64,000 bases of DNA from Micrococcales bacterium (GCA_009779195.1 WRET01000002.1:1-64000); one strand, 5' to 3'. Positions 46,501-54,143 are shown, numbered from the stretch's first letter. Made by a program: numbers and translations. The notes: a model not told the origin generated them from the letters alone.

Positions 46501-46843
46501 GACCAACAGCGGCAACGGCAACGGGGCGAGTAACGGCAACGGACCGACGACCAACAACGGCAACGGTAACGGGCCGGGATCGAACAGCGGCAACAGTCAG
46601 GTTCCGTCGACAGGCGTACTCGACTTCGCGGACGACCGCGGTGTCGACGCCAGTGCCGAAGGGTCCGCCGACCCCCTGGGCGGCGACGCGGGCGTGATCG
46701 CTGACAGCTCAGGCGCCGGTGCGACGCGGTGGGCGACCGTCGCAGCGCTGTGGCTGATGTCGGCGGCCGGAGCTGGGGCGTATGTGGTGGGCCGTCGCCT
46801 GCTCGGCTCCCAGGTGATCCGTCATGCCAGATCGCCCAGGTGA
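37526..46843 (+). CDS. Giant multi-domain surface protein with embedded cutinase-like domain
   Basis: 3,105 residues from a GTG after GAGAGG. Order: signal peptide (1-27); six FlgD/CHU-like Ig modules of about 205 residues (65-1300); three PKD domains (about 1305-1570); a carboxypeptidase-regulatory repeat; an unassigned 500-residue beta-rich part; an alpha/beta hydrolase (about 2095-2345) with nucleophile GGYSQGA, CNEGDIVCAP and LHGIDVHTTY, the Ser-Asp-His layout of cutinases; a Big_1-like domain; four Ig repeats with YQWLRDGTPI; an NGN-rich linker (about 2928-3030); and a C-terminal membrane helix before a basic tail. It is probably wall-spanning. VPSTG is present but about 40 residues from the helix, so sortase anchoring is doubtful. 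Confidence 0.85.
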   Translation: MRRAIRLAFFLLLPLLAVAVASSASSAKPGSTSQPQPVVEVAPPTAQVPWGAGGLLFALDADAAVLSWYSATDRYFYSEMQDTVGFEYRVSQAANITSTVVDSQGHTVRVLEQVSRTAGTRYWVSWDGRDDQGAMVPDGEYTVHVVGENQAGPTNEITVRVVVDTRAPGALTVPEPGDVVSGSSVRWVFTPTEGFDLTYVSVWCDGGGGGSWAETPGADGTFSSTMDVTWCTNGDNQVSGWVEWKDPFGRSQSSYLAPVPATVMNAPVLALDPQDAYFYPGADGQGEFSAWYRLSQSANITSTVVDSQGHTVRVLEQGLTRAAGGHSVDWDGRDDQGATVPDGVYTVHVVGKNQVGSSNEITVRAGVDTRVPGALTSPEPGVVVSGTSVRWVFTPTEGFDVTSVDVYCSYNRRSSVSVPDVDGTFSSTVDVTGCANGDNQVSGWVSWRDPFEVRHSWSFQPVPVTVVNVPVLSWYETSERYFSPDGDGQNDLFEFKYNLSQPANITSTVVDPQGQTVRVLEQGISLNDGVYSVSWDGRDDQGRVVPDGVYTVRVVGENQAGPGNEITVRAGVDTRIPGALTTPEPGAVVSGSSVRWVFTPTDGFTVSSVTAGCSANRTTASARGPDGTFSSTVDVTGCANGDNQFSGSVSWRDPFGASQSWSFQPVPVTVVNVPVLSWYWTSEQYFSPDGDGQNDSFEFRYNLSQPANITSTVVDPQGQTVRVLEQGVAREASNYDIVVSWDGRDDQGQVVPDGVYTVHVVGENQVGLSNEITVRAGVDTRVPGALTTPEPGVVVSGSSVRWVFTPTEGFDLTSVSVGCYDGGGYSSAYAPGADGTFSQTMDVTSCANGDNPVSGSVLWRDPFGAWQSWSFPLVPVTVVNAAVLSWHYYYGAEDRYFSPGDDWQNESFSFEYWLSHSADITSTVVDPQGQTVRVLEQGVSRDATSRYGYGHSVSWDGRDDQGQVVPDGVYTVHVVGENQAGPTNEITVRAVVDTRIPGTLTTPAPGDVVSGASVRWVFTPTEGFDVAYVEVWCLWSSGYSPGSAYAPGADGTFTSTMDTTRCANGDNQVSGWVQWKDPFGGWHSSHLAPVPVTVVNAPVLSWQYTEDRYFSPGGDGPNARFQFAYDLSQPAIITLTVVDSQGQTVRVLEQGVSYGAGTSWVYWDGRDDQGQVVPDGVYTVHVVGENEVGSSNEITVRAGVDTRAPGAMTVPAPGDTLAGLVSFVFVPTSGFAVQSVRFRVSTGDSVISWAPMADGTWRTSVLAEGLGNGPAEVTATVYWTDPFGAQQEWTTPPHAVVIDNTSIPLAVSATPGSGQAPLTVELTIDTSDPQGRPVTYTVDYGDGTSTVTDTSATPYPTVTLSHTYTKPGAYQVVVMATNGEGASAVQRVSVVAEGKSNSPPVVEVAANPSSGTAPLLVAFAIDATDDDGDALTYTIDFGDKSAVAKGTVVADPVEHTYTAPGTYMARTEVSDGQIGIVRFTRITVVLSEPLVAVAGEPLRAVAGETVWFDASASRPSVAISQVTWEFGDGTTGTGWQPSHVYTKAGNYMATVTVYVGEATATASTTVTVTAPVPFAGVEVTVRGESNLLQGATATHIAADGARIQAVSGPDGVARLVGVADGTWAVYVTAPGYLPVAGEVVVTDGHGSLDTTLVSGDISATTLEHRQLSLEEVVDLGIDTDDPANQNVFYAQVHLGVMPGGGGTPAPNVTLAYNGSGEVVYVSGSGLVQGSASYWATPTIITVGSSARAVQWMIVPVKGGWLKEFFEVRLVVQNLTSSPFSFDDGEARLDLPEGLSLAPTGEEQSLAVSVPDIPGGGSETVSWVLRGDVEGDYDLTATYSAVLGPVGEPVYSEAKTDRPLKVWGGSAVEWSVRADPDASALKPFRITLTMTNVTPEETGVTVYNSAFEVFEGRGYLMAPETEYAKTVPVLYPGQKAEAEFIFYSRLDGDVNVSDPGWEQSFVLPTAGNVDPATSGITLHPESTERLDVASAWIDMPDQVAEGTMGLAIRWEEVDGVTDYALWGRESLDEGEWALVTEGVYDGLPSNTRVIKEDSDQVFRYYTVISHLPDETTKPTHVIERRSDMPVHYPVPVEEPVDQCYDVLMLSVAGSGQAGMRAEPLDALSAQLEKKLTGPDGPYRSFRSVYLDYPAVGVERLFSSQDDESEFFAGVDEGTESLEEFLDSRFVQCPHEKLVLGGYSQGALVVTNTLDDDEWSARTGSVPYERFGAIFLVANPANNPDFGGKKFGTAGPAFGLKGLGNKQVPSELSSLAYTLCNEGDIVCAPQWPLDVTADDVWGVLGGGTPTVLHGIDVHTTYQSTTLRDIRKMANGAAHHLLGMPVPKDDGYAVSTRDDSPFSTLVEVKYLRDEEKYPGDSVAAVWELEDECAPYVSDAPKTSPLPELSVSPVPDSNVSAEVSGTAPPGYFVCPIVVTGEFPVHQRTIDISIKSGWAAVAAEVRPYGTIDPDNVMQSVTVQVVDADGNPVPGAEVYFRLTGSATFPDGSQVQLVITDEQGLAVSTTPLPVVGQSGPATLSAEVPGLEPVLLASQDEVIDPGEGEAFATVPVPTVSGTVQVGQTLTVDPGVWEPEPDRWEFQWLRDGEPIDGATGPSYTLTAADLGRPVAVTATGVKAGYVTQAQTSQATGPVTPAVLTATPTPTVSGTAQVGQVLTADAGTWEPVPVTLAYQWLRDGTPIEGASDATYILVADDADHQVSVQVTGSAPGYADATVTSEPVLVAPGDPGEPGDEVFTSVPVPVVSGSAQVGQVLTAEPGAWEPEPDRWEFQWLRDGTPIEGATAPSYTLTAADLGHLVAVTVTGVKAGYVTQAKTSQATQAVAPAVLTPTPTPTLAGAARVGQLLTADAGRWEPVSVTLTYQWLRDGTPIDGATDATYLLVAADADTRVSVRVTGSAPGYADGVVESESVLVAPSGNGNGSNNGNGTNNGNGPTTNNGNGSSNGNGPGTNSGNGNGSSNGNGPGTNNGNGNGSSNGNGPTTNSGNGNGASNGNGPTTNNGNGNGPGSNSGNSQVPSTGVLDFADDRGVDASAEGSADPLGGDAGVIADSSGAGATRWATVAALWLMSAAGAGAYVVGRRLLGSQVIRHARSPR
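37716..41425 (+). repeat. Six tandem repeats encoding FlgD-like Ig modules
   Basis: Units start near 37716, 38322, 38933, 39546, 40171 and 40819, each about 610-650 bp. Most encode VLSW...RYFSPDGDGQND, ITSTVVDPQGQTVRVLEQ, WDGRDDQGQVVPDGVYTVHVVGEN and a closing CANGDNQVSGW. Units 3 and 4 are the most alike; unit 6 ends differently and lacks the cysteine pair. Confidence 0.9.
45200..46305 (+). repeat. Four Ig-like repeats before the linker
   Basis: Two alternating types: one with WEPEPDRWEFQWLRDG and VKAGYVTQAQTSQAT, the other with WEPVPVTLAYQWLRDG and GSAPGYADATV. The AB-AB order shows that a two-domain unit was duplicated. Confidence 0.88.
46306..46600 (+). repeat. Asn-Gly minisatellite linker
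   Basis: Short in-frame tandem units around GGCAACGGG and GGACCGACGACCAACAACGG encode a flexible Asn/Gly/Ser/Thr spacer between the last Ig repeat and the membrane anchor. Prone to length change. Confidence 0.9.
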
Positions 46844-46897
46844 GCTGCGGTTCCTGGTGGTTCCCGGCACACGATGATGGGAATCGCCCGGACCACA

Positions 46898-46929
46898 GAG
46901 CCCCGGTACCTGGTGGTACCGGGGCTCTT
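46898..46929. terminator. Terminator between giant protein and CoA-transferase
   Basis: AGAGCCCCGGTACC-TGGT-GGTACCGGGGCTCT, 14-bp perfect stem serving two convergent genes; identical core to 33890-33939. Confidence 0.9.
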
Positions 46930-46940
46930 GGACGTGCTGG

Positions 46941-48452
46941 TTACGACGGGAGCATGGAGCCGGTGGCGAGCATACGCACGTGCCAGCTCAGGGCTTCGGC
47001 CAGGTCGTGGGGGGTGTGCAGGCCGTTGGCGTTCTTGGCTGCGCGTTCCACGTACTCTTCGAGCATCGGGCGGTAGGTGGGGTGGGCGACCTTGAGGATG
47101 GCTTGGGCGCGTTTGCGGGGGGCCAGGCCGCGCAGGTCGGCGACGCCTTGTTCGGTGATGACCACCATGACGTCGTGCTCGGTGTGGTCGTGGTGGGAGA
47201 CCATCGGCACGATGCACGAGATCGCCCCGCCCTTGGCGGTGGACGGGCTGACGAACGCCGAGATGTAGGCGTTACGGGTGAAGTCGGCTGAGCCGCCGAT
47301 CCCGTTCTGCATCCGCGAACCCATGATGTGGGTGGAGTTGATGTTGCCGTACAGGTCGGCTTCGACCATGCCGTTGCACGACAGCACACCCAGCCGCCGG
47401 ATGATCTCGGGGTTGTTGGAGATCTCCTGGGGGCGCAGCACGATGTACTTGCGGTAGAACGCGGCCCGGTCGTTCATCTTCTCCGCGGCTTCCGGCGACA
47501 AGGAGAACGCGGTGGCTGAGGCCACGTCGAGCTTGCCGGCGTCGATGAGGTCGACCATGCCGTCCTGGATGACCTCGGTGTAGCTGGTCAGGTGCCCGAC
47601 CTGTGGGTGCGCCAGCAGCCCGGCGAGCACCGCGTTGGCGATGTTGCCCACCCCTGACTGCAGCGGCAGCAGCTCTTTGGGCAGCCGTCCCTGCTTGGCC
47701 TCGTTGAGCAGGAAGTCGACGTAGAAATCGCCGATGGTCTTCGAGTCGTCGTCGAGGGCCTTGAACGGGGTGTTGCGGTCGGCTGCGTTCGTGGGCACCA
47801 CAGCGATGACCTTGTCGGGGTCGACGTGCAGCGTCGTCGCGCCGATGCGGTCACCAGGCTCGACCAGCGGGATCGGGACGTTGTGCGGCGGGGCGTGCAC
47901 CTCGGTGTACAGGTCGTGCATCCCTTCCAGGTCCAGCGACTGCCACTCGTTGACCTCGAGGATGACCTTCTTGGCGCTGTCGAGCCACACGTTGTTGTTG
48001 CCGATGGACGAGCTGGGGATCAGCGCACCGCTTTCGGTGATCGCTGTGACCTCGACGACGGCGACGTCCATCGAGCCGAGGAACCCGTGGCGGACCACAG
48101 GGCCAGAGTGCGACAGGTGGATGTCGCAGTAGTCGATATCCCCGGCGTTGATGGCGTTACGCATCACTGGGTCGGACTGGTAGGGCATGCGGAACGACAC
48201 GGCGCCCGCCCCAGCAAGCTCGCCGTCGCACTCAGGTGCTGTCGAGGCACCGGTGCACAGGCCGATCCGCAGGTCGTCTCCGGCGGCACGGGCCGCTTCG
48301 ACCCGCCGGCTCAGGGCGCCAGGCACTGCTTTGGGGTAGCCGGAGCCGGTGAACCCGGACAAACCGAGCTGGTCTCCGTCGTTGATGAGCGCGGCAGCGT
48401 CGTCGGCGCTCATGATTTTGTTCTGGAACTGGGGGGAACGGATGCGTGACAT
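46941..48452 (-). CDS. Acetyl-CoA hydrolase/succinyl-CoA:acetate CoA-transferase
   Basis: 503 residues from the ATG at 48452 with AAAGGA upstream. The two-domain class I CoA-transferase fold is complete: SGFTGSGYPKAVP, GLCTGASTAPECDG, the catalytic glutamate in VILEVNEWQ, GIGGSADFTRNAYIS and QGVADLRGLAPRKRA. It exchanges CoA between acetate and succinate (or propionate), linking acetate handling with the TCA cycle. Two fragments of its 3' end lie upstream at 33.9 and 36.0 kb. The frame extends to 48524 without homology. Confidence 0.9.
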   Translation of the reverse strand: MSRIRSPQFQNKIMSADDAAALINDGDQLGLSGFTGSGYPKAVPGALSRRVEAARAAGDDLRIGLCTGASTAPECDGELAGAGAVSFRMPYQSDPVMRNAINAGDIDYCDIHLSHSGPVVRHGFLGSMDVAVVEVTAITESGALIPSSSIGNNNVWLDSAKKVILEVNEWQSLDLEGMHDLYTEVHAPPHNVPIPLVEPGDRIGATTLHVDPDKVIAVVPTNAADRNTPFKALDDDSKTIGDFYVDFLLNEAKQGRLPKELLPLQSGVGNIANAVLAGLLAHPQVGHLTSYTEVIQDGMVDLIDAGKLDVASATAFSLSPEAAEKMNDRAAFYRKYIVLRPQEISNNPEIIRRLGVLSCNGMVEADLYGNINSTHIMGSRMQNGIGGSADFTRNAYISAFVSPSTAKGGAISCIVPMVSHHDHTEHDVMVVITEQGVADLRGLAPRKRAQAILKVAHPTYRPMLEEYVERAAKNANGLHTPHDLAEALSWHVRMLATGSMLPS

Positions 48453-48742
48453 CCGGAGTCCTTTCTCGAGCTGGGGGGCACGTGCCTCGGTACTGGACTG
48501 CTGGAGCGGGTCTGTGGTGGTCACCAGGGCCTACGTCCCACACACGATCCTAACGGAGCGGCCAACGCTGTGTATCCCCCGCACCGCTGACCTGTGAGGG
48601 ATCACACTCGGTCTGTCACATAACGAACGATGACAATCATCATGTGCACATCACGGGATCGACGCAGCGTAGCGAGAACGCTTCGCAGCGCCACCGCCGG
48701 CTACGCTTCACTCGGTTTGCCCAGCTCGGGTAGGGTCAATCC

Positions 48743-49183
48743 ATGCTGGTGCTCAGCAGGCGGGTCGGCGAGCGGCTCCTCATCGGTGACGACATCGTCA
48801 TCACCGTGATCGAGGTGCGCAGCGACGGTGTGCGCCTGGGCATCGAGGCTCCCCGGGAGGTCCGTGTCCACCGGGCAGAGGTCATCGAAGCCGTGCGACT
48901 GACCAACGTCGAGGCTGGGGAGGCGTCCGACGCCACCGAAGCAGCCTTGCGCAGGCTCGTCGGTTCCGGCGAACCCGCCGGCCCAGGGCCCGCCAGCACC
49001 CCGGTTCCAGAACCCACCAGCACCCCCGAACCTGCCAGCACCTCCGAACCCGAGAGCACGCCGGTCCCCAAACCCGGCCCACAGGCGCCCAGACCCGCAC
49101 CGCCCGCGCCCACAGGCCAGGACACCGCGGCGAAGAAGGTTCCCAAACCCGGCCCCCCAGGGCGGACCAGGACACGTCATTAG
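48743..49183 (+). CDS. csrA: CsrA-type RNA-binding regulator with proline-rich tail
   Basis: 146 residues, more than twice the usual 60-70. Residues 1-58 are a normal CsrA (MLVLSRRVGERLLIGDDIVI, VRLGIEAPREVRVHR). The rest is a Pro/Glu/Ser-rich tail with repeats such as STPEPAST and VPKPGP, probably disordered. CsrA represses flagellin translation in other flagellated Gram-positives. It lies directly ahead of the chemotaxis operon, in the same direction. Confidence 0.88.
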   Translation: MLVLSRRVGERLLIGDDIVITVIEVRSDGVRLGIEAPREVRVHRAEVIEAVRLTNVEAGEASDATEAALRRLVGSGEPAGPGPASTPVPEPTSTPEPASTSEPESTPVPKPGPQAPRPAPPAPTGQDTAAKKVPKPGPPGRTRTRH

Positions 49184-49354
49184 GACGTGTCTCCCCACCC
49201 CCGTGCGGGCGCGCGTATGAGGTAGCGGGAGCGTGCAGGGCTTTTCGTAGGATGTTCTAGGGGTCACGAAACACTGCCTGTCGTCTCAGCTGTGGGCCGT
49301 TCTTGCCGATCAGACTGTCGAAGGACCGTCTGTGAGACGAAGGAGCCTGTGCTG

Positions 49355-52012
49355 ATGGACGAGAGCCAGGAGATCGTCCGGGAGTTCCTCGTAGAGAGCT
49401 ACGAGAACCTGGACCAGCTCGACCGCGACCTGGTCGCGCTGGAGAGCGAGCCGGGGTCGCGGGCGCTGTTGTCCAGCATCTTCCGCACCGTCCACACCAT
49501 CAAGGGCACCAGTGGGTTCTTGGGGATGAACCGGCTGGAACGGGTCACGCACGTGGGCGAGAGCCTGCTGGTCGAGCTGCGTGACGGGCACCGCCTCATG
49601 GACCAGGCCACGACGGACGTGCTGCTGTCGCTGACCGACACCGTCCGCGCGATCTTGGCGTCGGTGGAGAGCACCGGCGAAGAAGGTGACGCCGATATCG
49701 AGACCGTCATCGCCGCGGTCGAGGCGATCCAGGCCGGCCAGCCAAAACCTGACACCGAGCCTGCCGGTGAACCTGAGCCCGACCCCGACCCTGCCGGTGA
49801 GGCAGCGCCAGAGGTCGGCCCCGAGGAGCCGAAGGCTGGGTGCTCGCACTCCGAAGTCGTGTTCCCCGACGAGACGACGCAGGCCAGCGTCGCGGCGATG
49901 GTCGACGTGGCGGTCGAGAGCGTCGCGAAGGTTGCCGGCAACGCCGCTCCGCGGCAGCGGACATCGTGCCGTGTCATCACCCCCGGGACGGCCAAGGTGC
50001 CTGAACCGCGCCCGGCGTCCGATGTCATCGCCGACCCCGGTGCTCCGGTCGCAGAGGCCGAGCCCGTCGACCAGGAGGCACAGGCCGAACCCGTCCCGAC
50101 GGAGCTGGCCGAACCCACCGAGCCGGTCGCCGAACCGGTTGTCGAGCCAGCCGCCGAGCCTGCCCACAGCGAACCGGCAGCGCAGGAGGCTCCCGCCGAA
50201 CCTGACTCCAAGCCCGTGCCTGAGGCGCAGGCCGAGCCTGCCCCGGCGCCGACCCAGCAACCGGTCGCCACACCCGCAGCCAAGCCTGCCCAACCCGCAG
50301 CCAGGCCCGCTGGGGACGCCGACACCAGTGTGCGCCAGGTCGCCGACACCACGATCCGGGTGGACGTGGACGTGCTCGACGCGCTCATGCGCCAGGTCGG
50401 TGAGCTGGTGCTGGCCCGCAACCAGATCTCGCGTATCGCCCAGGGGTCGGCCGAACAAGAGCTGGTACGTGCCGCCGGACAGCTCAACCTCATCGCCGGG
50501 GAGCTGCAAGAAGGGGTGATGAAAACCCGGATGCAGCCTATCGAGCACGTGTGGTCGAAGATGCCGCGCGTCGTGCGGGACCTGGCTGCGACCTGCGGAC
50601 GCGAAGTCCAGCTGCAGATGATCGGCAAGGACACCGAGCTGGACCGCTCGTTGCTGGAAGCCGTCAAAGACCCGTTGACGCACCTGGTCCGCAACGCCGT
50701 CGACCACGGTATCGAGACCCCAGCCGACCGCGTCGCCGCAGGCAAACCCGCCAAAGGCACGTTGACCCTGCGCGCCTACCACGCGGGTGGCCAGGTCATG
50801 GTCGAGGTCCGCGACGACGGTCGCGGTGTCGATCCGCAGAAAGTTGCCGAGTCGGCGGTCCGCAAAGGTCTGCGCACCGCTGAGCAGGTCGAGGCCTCCA
50901 GCCCGCAAGACATGCTGCAGATGCTGTTCCTGCCAGGCTTCTCCACCGCCGAGCAGGTCACCAAAGTCTCGGGCCGCGGTGTGGGTATGGACGTGGTCAA
51001 GACCAAGATCGAAGAGATCGGCGGGAACGTCGAGATCGAGTCCGTCCCGGGCAAAGGCACGACCTGCCGTCTGCGGATCCCGCTGACCTTGGCGATCATG
51101 CCGACGCTGACTGTCGCCTGCGGTGGTGACGTGTACGCGGTGCCACAGGTCAACCTCGTCGAGCTCGTCGCGCTGGACGCCGCCAAAGAGGGCTGCGGGA
51201 TCGAGCATGTGCACTCAGCACCGGTGTACCGGCTGCGCGGAGAGCTGTTGCCGCTGGTGTCGCTGGCCGAGGTGCTCGGCGTGGACGCGCAGGACCCGAC
51301 GGTGATCGCCGTCCTGCAGGCAGAGGGGCGGCGTTTCGGGCTGCTGCTCGACCGTGTGGTCAACACCGAGGAGATCGTCGTCAAACCCATCTCGGCCCGC
51401 CTGAAGTCCATCGGGCTGTACGCCGGGGCGACCGTCCTCGGCGACGGGAGGGTGGCGCTGATCCTCGACGTGCAGGCCATCGCCCGCACCTCGTTGCTGA
51501 CCGACGTCACCTCCGCCGACGACGAGCGCGCCGCCATGGCCGAAGGGGCCTCGCGGTCGACCGAGCAGGTCCTCGTCGTGGGGGTCGGCGGGCACCGGGT
51601 GGCGATGCCGCTGGCGTCGGTGGCCCGTCTGGAGCATATCGACACGAACCTGGTCGAAGCGGTGGGCGGACGCCAGGTCGTCCAGTACCGCGGGACGATC
51701 TTGCCGTTGGTGCACCTGGGCTCGGTGCTGGGCGCCGCCCCCGAACCGACCGGTGACGAGCTGCTCATCGTCGTGTACTCCAACGACCACCGGTCGGTGG
51801 GCATGGTCGTCGACGACATCCTCGACATCCTCGACGACGACCAGCGCGAGCACTCCGACGTCGACGACGCGGGGCTGGTCGGCTCGACCGTCCTGTCCGG
51901 CGTCATCACCGAGCTGCTCGACGTGCGGGCCGCGATCTTGGCCGTCGACCCGTCGTTCTACGACGAGACCAACGACGGCGACCCGTTCTGCGACCTGGTA
52001 GGAGCGGTCTGA
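49355..52012 (+). CDS. cheA: Chemotaxis histidine kinase CheA
   Basis: 885 residues from the ATG at 49355 (AAGGAG upstream). Hpt domain with phospho-accepting His47 (RTVHTIKGTSGFLG); a 200-residue Glu/Pro/Ala-rich linker replaces the P2 domain; then the P3 dimer helices (MRQVGELVLARNQI), P4 kinase (NAVDHGIE, DDGRGVD, GRGVGMDVV) and two tandem CheW-like P5 domains. The second P5-like domain and loss of P2 are notable: CheY and CheB may dock elsewhere. First gene of the chemotaxis run; cheW overlaps its stop. Confidence 0.95.
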   Translation: MDESQEIVREFLVESYENLDQLDRDLVALESEPGSRALLSSIFRTVHTIKGTSGFLGMNRLERVTHVGESLLVELRDGHRLMDQATTDVLLSLTDTVRAILASVESTGEEGDADIETVIAAVEAIQAGQPKPDTEPAGEPEPDPDPAGEAAPEVGPEEPKAGCSHSEVVFPDETTQASVAAMVDVAVESVAKVAGNAAPRQRTSCRVITPGTAKVPEPRPASDVIADPGAPVAEAEPVDQEAQAEPVPTELAEPTEPVAEPVVEPAAEPAHSEPAAQEAPAEPDSKPVPEAQAEPAPAPTQQPVATPAAKPAQPAARPAGDADTSVRQVADTTIRVDVDVLDALMRQVGELVLARNQISRIAQGSAEQELVRAAGQLNLIAGELQEGVMKTRMQPIEHVWSKMPRVVRDLAATCGREVQLQMIGKDTELDRSLLEAVKDPLTHLVRNAVDHGIETPADRVAAGKPAKGTLTLRAYHAGGQVMVEVRDDGRGVDPQKVAESAVRKGLRTAEQVEASSPQDMLQMLFLPGFSTAEQVTKVSGRGVGMDVVKTKIEEIGGNVEIESVPGKGTTCRLRIPLTLAIMPTLTVACGGDVYAVPQVNLVELVALDAAKEGCGIEHVHSAPVYRLRGELLPLVSLAEVLGVDAQDPTVIAVLQAEGRRFGLLLDRVVNTEEIVVKPISARLKSIGLYAGATVLGDGRVALILDVQAIARTSLLTDVTSADDERAAMAEGASRSTEQVLVVGVGGHRVAMPLASVARLEHIDTNLVEAVGGRQVVQYRGTILPLVHLGSVLGAAPEPTGDELLIVVYSNDHRSVGMVVDDILDILDDDQREHSDVDDAGLVGSTVLSGVITELLDVRAAILAVDPSFYDETNDGDPFCDLVGAV

Positions 52013-52425
52013 TGAGCCAGTATGTGACGTTCGACCTCGACGGCACCCTGTACGGGGTCGAGGTCAGCTGGGTCCAAGAGGTGCTGCGCCCCCACGAGCG
52101 CACCCGTATCCCCCGCGCCCCCGACACGGTGGCCGGGTTGGTGAACCTGCGCGGCCAGGTGGTGCTCACCGTGGACCTGCGCACCCGCCTGGAGATGACG
52201 CCCCGGCCGGCCGACGTCGAGCCGATGATGGTCGTCGTGCAGGTCGGCGGCGAACCAGTCAGCTTGCTGGTGGACCGTATCGGCGACGTGGTCGGCACCG
52301 ACGACGACACGTACGCACCCCCACCGGACACCCTCGACGCGACGACCCGCTCCCTGGTGACCGGCGCCCACAAGCTCGACGAGCAGCTGTTGCTGCTGCT
52401 CGACGTCGAACGCGCCGTCGCCTGA
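52012..52425 (+). CDS. cheW: Chemotaxis adaptor CheW
   Basis: 137 residues forming a single CheW domain (YVTFDLDGTLYGVEVSWVQEVL, LVNLRGQVVLTVDLR). It joins receptors to CheA. ATG overlaps the cheA stop by one base, so the two are translationally coupled. Confidence 0.95.
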   Translation: MSQYVTFDLDGTLYGVEVSWVQEVLRPHERTRIPRAPDTVAGLVNLRGQVVLTVDLRTRLEMTPRPADVEPMMVVVQVGGEPVSLLVDRIGDVVGTDDDTYAPPPDTLDATTRSLVTGAHKLDEQLLLLLDVERAVA

Positions 52426-52472
52426 GCAGGTCAGCGAAGACCCGAGCAGGTATGTGAAGAGAGGGATACGCC

Positions 52473-54038
52473 GTGCGCTGGTTCATGGACCGGTCAGTCG
52501 TGGCCAAGATGATGACCGTCGTGGTTCTGCTGCTGGTGCTCGCCATCGGGGGGACCGGCGTCGCCTCGTGGACGCTGCACACGTTCTCCGCGGACCGTGT
52601 GGCCATGTACGAGCAGTCGACGGTGGCCTTGACCAGGCTCAACGACGTGACCGTCGGGTTTGCCGCGGACACCTCCGCGGCGCAAGCCGCTGTGTTCGCG
52701 CCGGACGCTGCCGCAGCAGCCTCGGCGATGGCTGGCCAGCGCGAGGCCCGCGACGTCCAGCTGGCCGCGTACCGTCCCTACGCCAGCTCGTCAGCAGCCT
52801 TTGGCGATCTCGACGCGGCGTACACACGCTTTTGGGACCAGGTCGACAACCTGTTCGCCCTGCTGGAGTCCGGTGACCAGGCCGGCGCCGCCGCGCTGGC
52901 CGCAGGGGTGAGCGACGCCGCCGACGTGGTCGCCACCCATCTCGTCTCCGAACAGGCCCACGGCCAGAGTGTGGCCAAAGACTTCGTCGACCGTGGTGAC
53001 CACCAGAGGCTGTGGTTCGACCTCGCCGCGTGGATCGGCGTGCTGGGAGCGGCCGCCGGGGCGCTGGTCGTGGCGTCGTGGGTCCTGCTCACCCTCAAAC
53101 GTTCGGTGACCGAGGTCGAGGACGCCACCAAAGCGTTGGCGCACGGTGACCTGACTGCCCGTCCGCGGTCGTGGTCGCACGACGAGGTCGGGGTGATGGC
53201 CAGCTCGCTGAGCACAGGGCTGGACTCGGTGGCTGGGGCGATCCGGTCAGCCGTCAGTGCCGCGGCGGACTCTCAGCGGGAGTCGGCCGGGCTCGTCGTG
53301 GTCGCCGAACAGCTGGCCACAGGTGCGCGTGAGGCCTCAGCGCAGGCCGGGACTGCCGCGGCTGCGGCCGAACAGGTCTCGCGCAGCGTGGCGACAGTGG
53401 CCGCCGGTGCTGAGGAGATGGGCTCGTCCATCGTCGAGATCGCCGCGAACGCCTCGTCGGCGGCGGCGATCGCCGGGGAAGCCACCGTCGCTGCTGCTGC
53501 GACGAACGAGCAGGTCGCCCGGCTGGGTGTCTCCAGCCAGGAGATCGGGACGGTTGTCGCCGCGATCACCTCGATCGCTGAGCAGACGAACCTGCTGGCC
53601 CTGAACGCCACGATCGAGGCTGCCCGTGCTGGGGACGCCGGCAAAGGTTTCGCGGTCGTCGCCGGGGAGGTCAAGGACCTGGCCCAGGAGACTGCCAAGG
53701 CCACCGAGGACATCGCCCACCGTATCGAGGCGATCCAGTCCGACACAGCGGGCGCCGTGGAGGCCATCGGCCAGATCTCGACCATCATCGACAAGATCAA
53801 CAACCACTCGGCGACGATCGCCGCCGCGGTCGAAGAGCAGACCGTGACGACGACGGAGATGTCGCGCAACGTGGCCGAGGCTGCCGCAGGCGCGTCCCAG
53901 ATCGCCGGCAGCCTGTCCACGGTCGCCTCGGTGACCGACGCTTCGACCGAGTCGGCCAAGAACGTGGCTGCACGTGTCCACGCCATGGCCTCGGCGGCGG
54001 CGTCGACCGCGGACAACCTCGGCAAGTTCACTTTGTGA
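52473..54038 (+). CDS. Methyl-accepting chemotaxis protein
   Basis: 521 residues from a GTG. Two membrane helices (about 13-33 and 187-210) flank a 150-residue four-helix-type sensor domain; HAMP follows, then the signalling domain with tip [19 protein letters not shown] and [21 protein letters not shown]. Glutamine/glutamate methylation sites are present on either side. The sensor domain gives no clue to ligand. Confidence 0.93.
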   Translation: MRWFMDRSVVAKMMTVVVLLLVLAIGGTGVASWTLHTFSADRVAMYEQSTVALTRLNDVTVGFAADTSAAQAAVFAPDAAAAASAMAGQREARDVQLAAYRPYASSSAAFGDLDAAYTRFWDQVDNLFALLESGDQAGAAALAAGVSDAADVVATHLVSEQAHGQSVAKDFVDRGDHQRLWFDLAAWIGVLGAAAGALVVASWVLLTLKRSVTEVEDATKALAHGDLTARPRSWSHDEVGVMASSLSTGLDSVAGAIRSAVSAAADSQRESAGLVVVAEQLATGAREASAQAGTAAAAAEQVSRSVATVAAGAEEMGSSIVEIAANASSAAAIAGEATVAAAATNEQVARLGVSSQEIGTVVAAITSIAEQTNLLALNATIEAARAGDAGKGFAVVAGEVKDLAQETAKATEDIAHRIEAIQSDTAGAVEAIGQISTIIDKINNHSATIAAAVEEQTVTTTEMSRNVAEAAAGASQIAGSLSTVASVTDASTESAKNVAARVHAMASAAASTADNLGKFTL

Positions 54039-54143
54039 CACAGGCGCAACCGTCCGGACCGGTCACATCATGGCCGCAAGAGTCGATAGGGACACCAGGA
54101 CCCGCAGCCTGAAGTCCGCAGGCTGAGTCCTGAGAGGAACGTT

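Noticed and set aside
46306-46600. Short regular repeats resembling a CRISPR array
   Set aside because: Units are in frame, without unique spacers, and encode an Asn/Gly linker inside the giant protein.
46606-46620. VPSTG as a sortase signal in the giant protein
   Set aside because: The hydrophobic segment starts about 40 residues later; a sortase signal needs it directly after the motif.
49310-51214. 634-residue open frame on the minus strand
   Set aside because: Fully antisense to cheA, whose domains are intact; no family-like segments.
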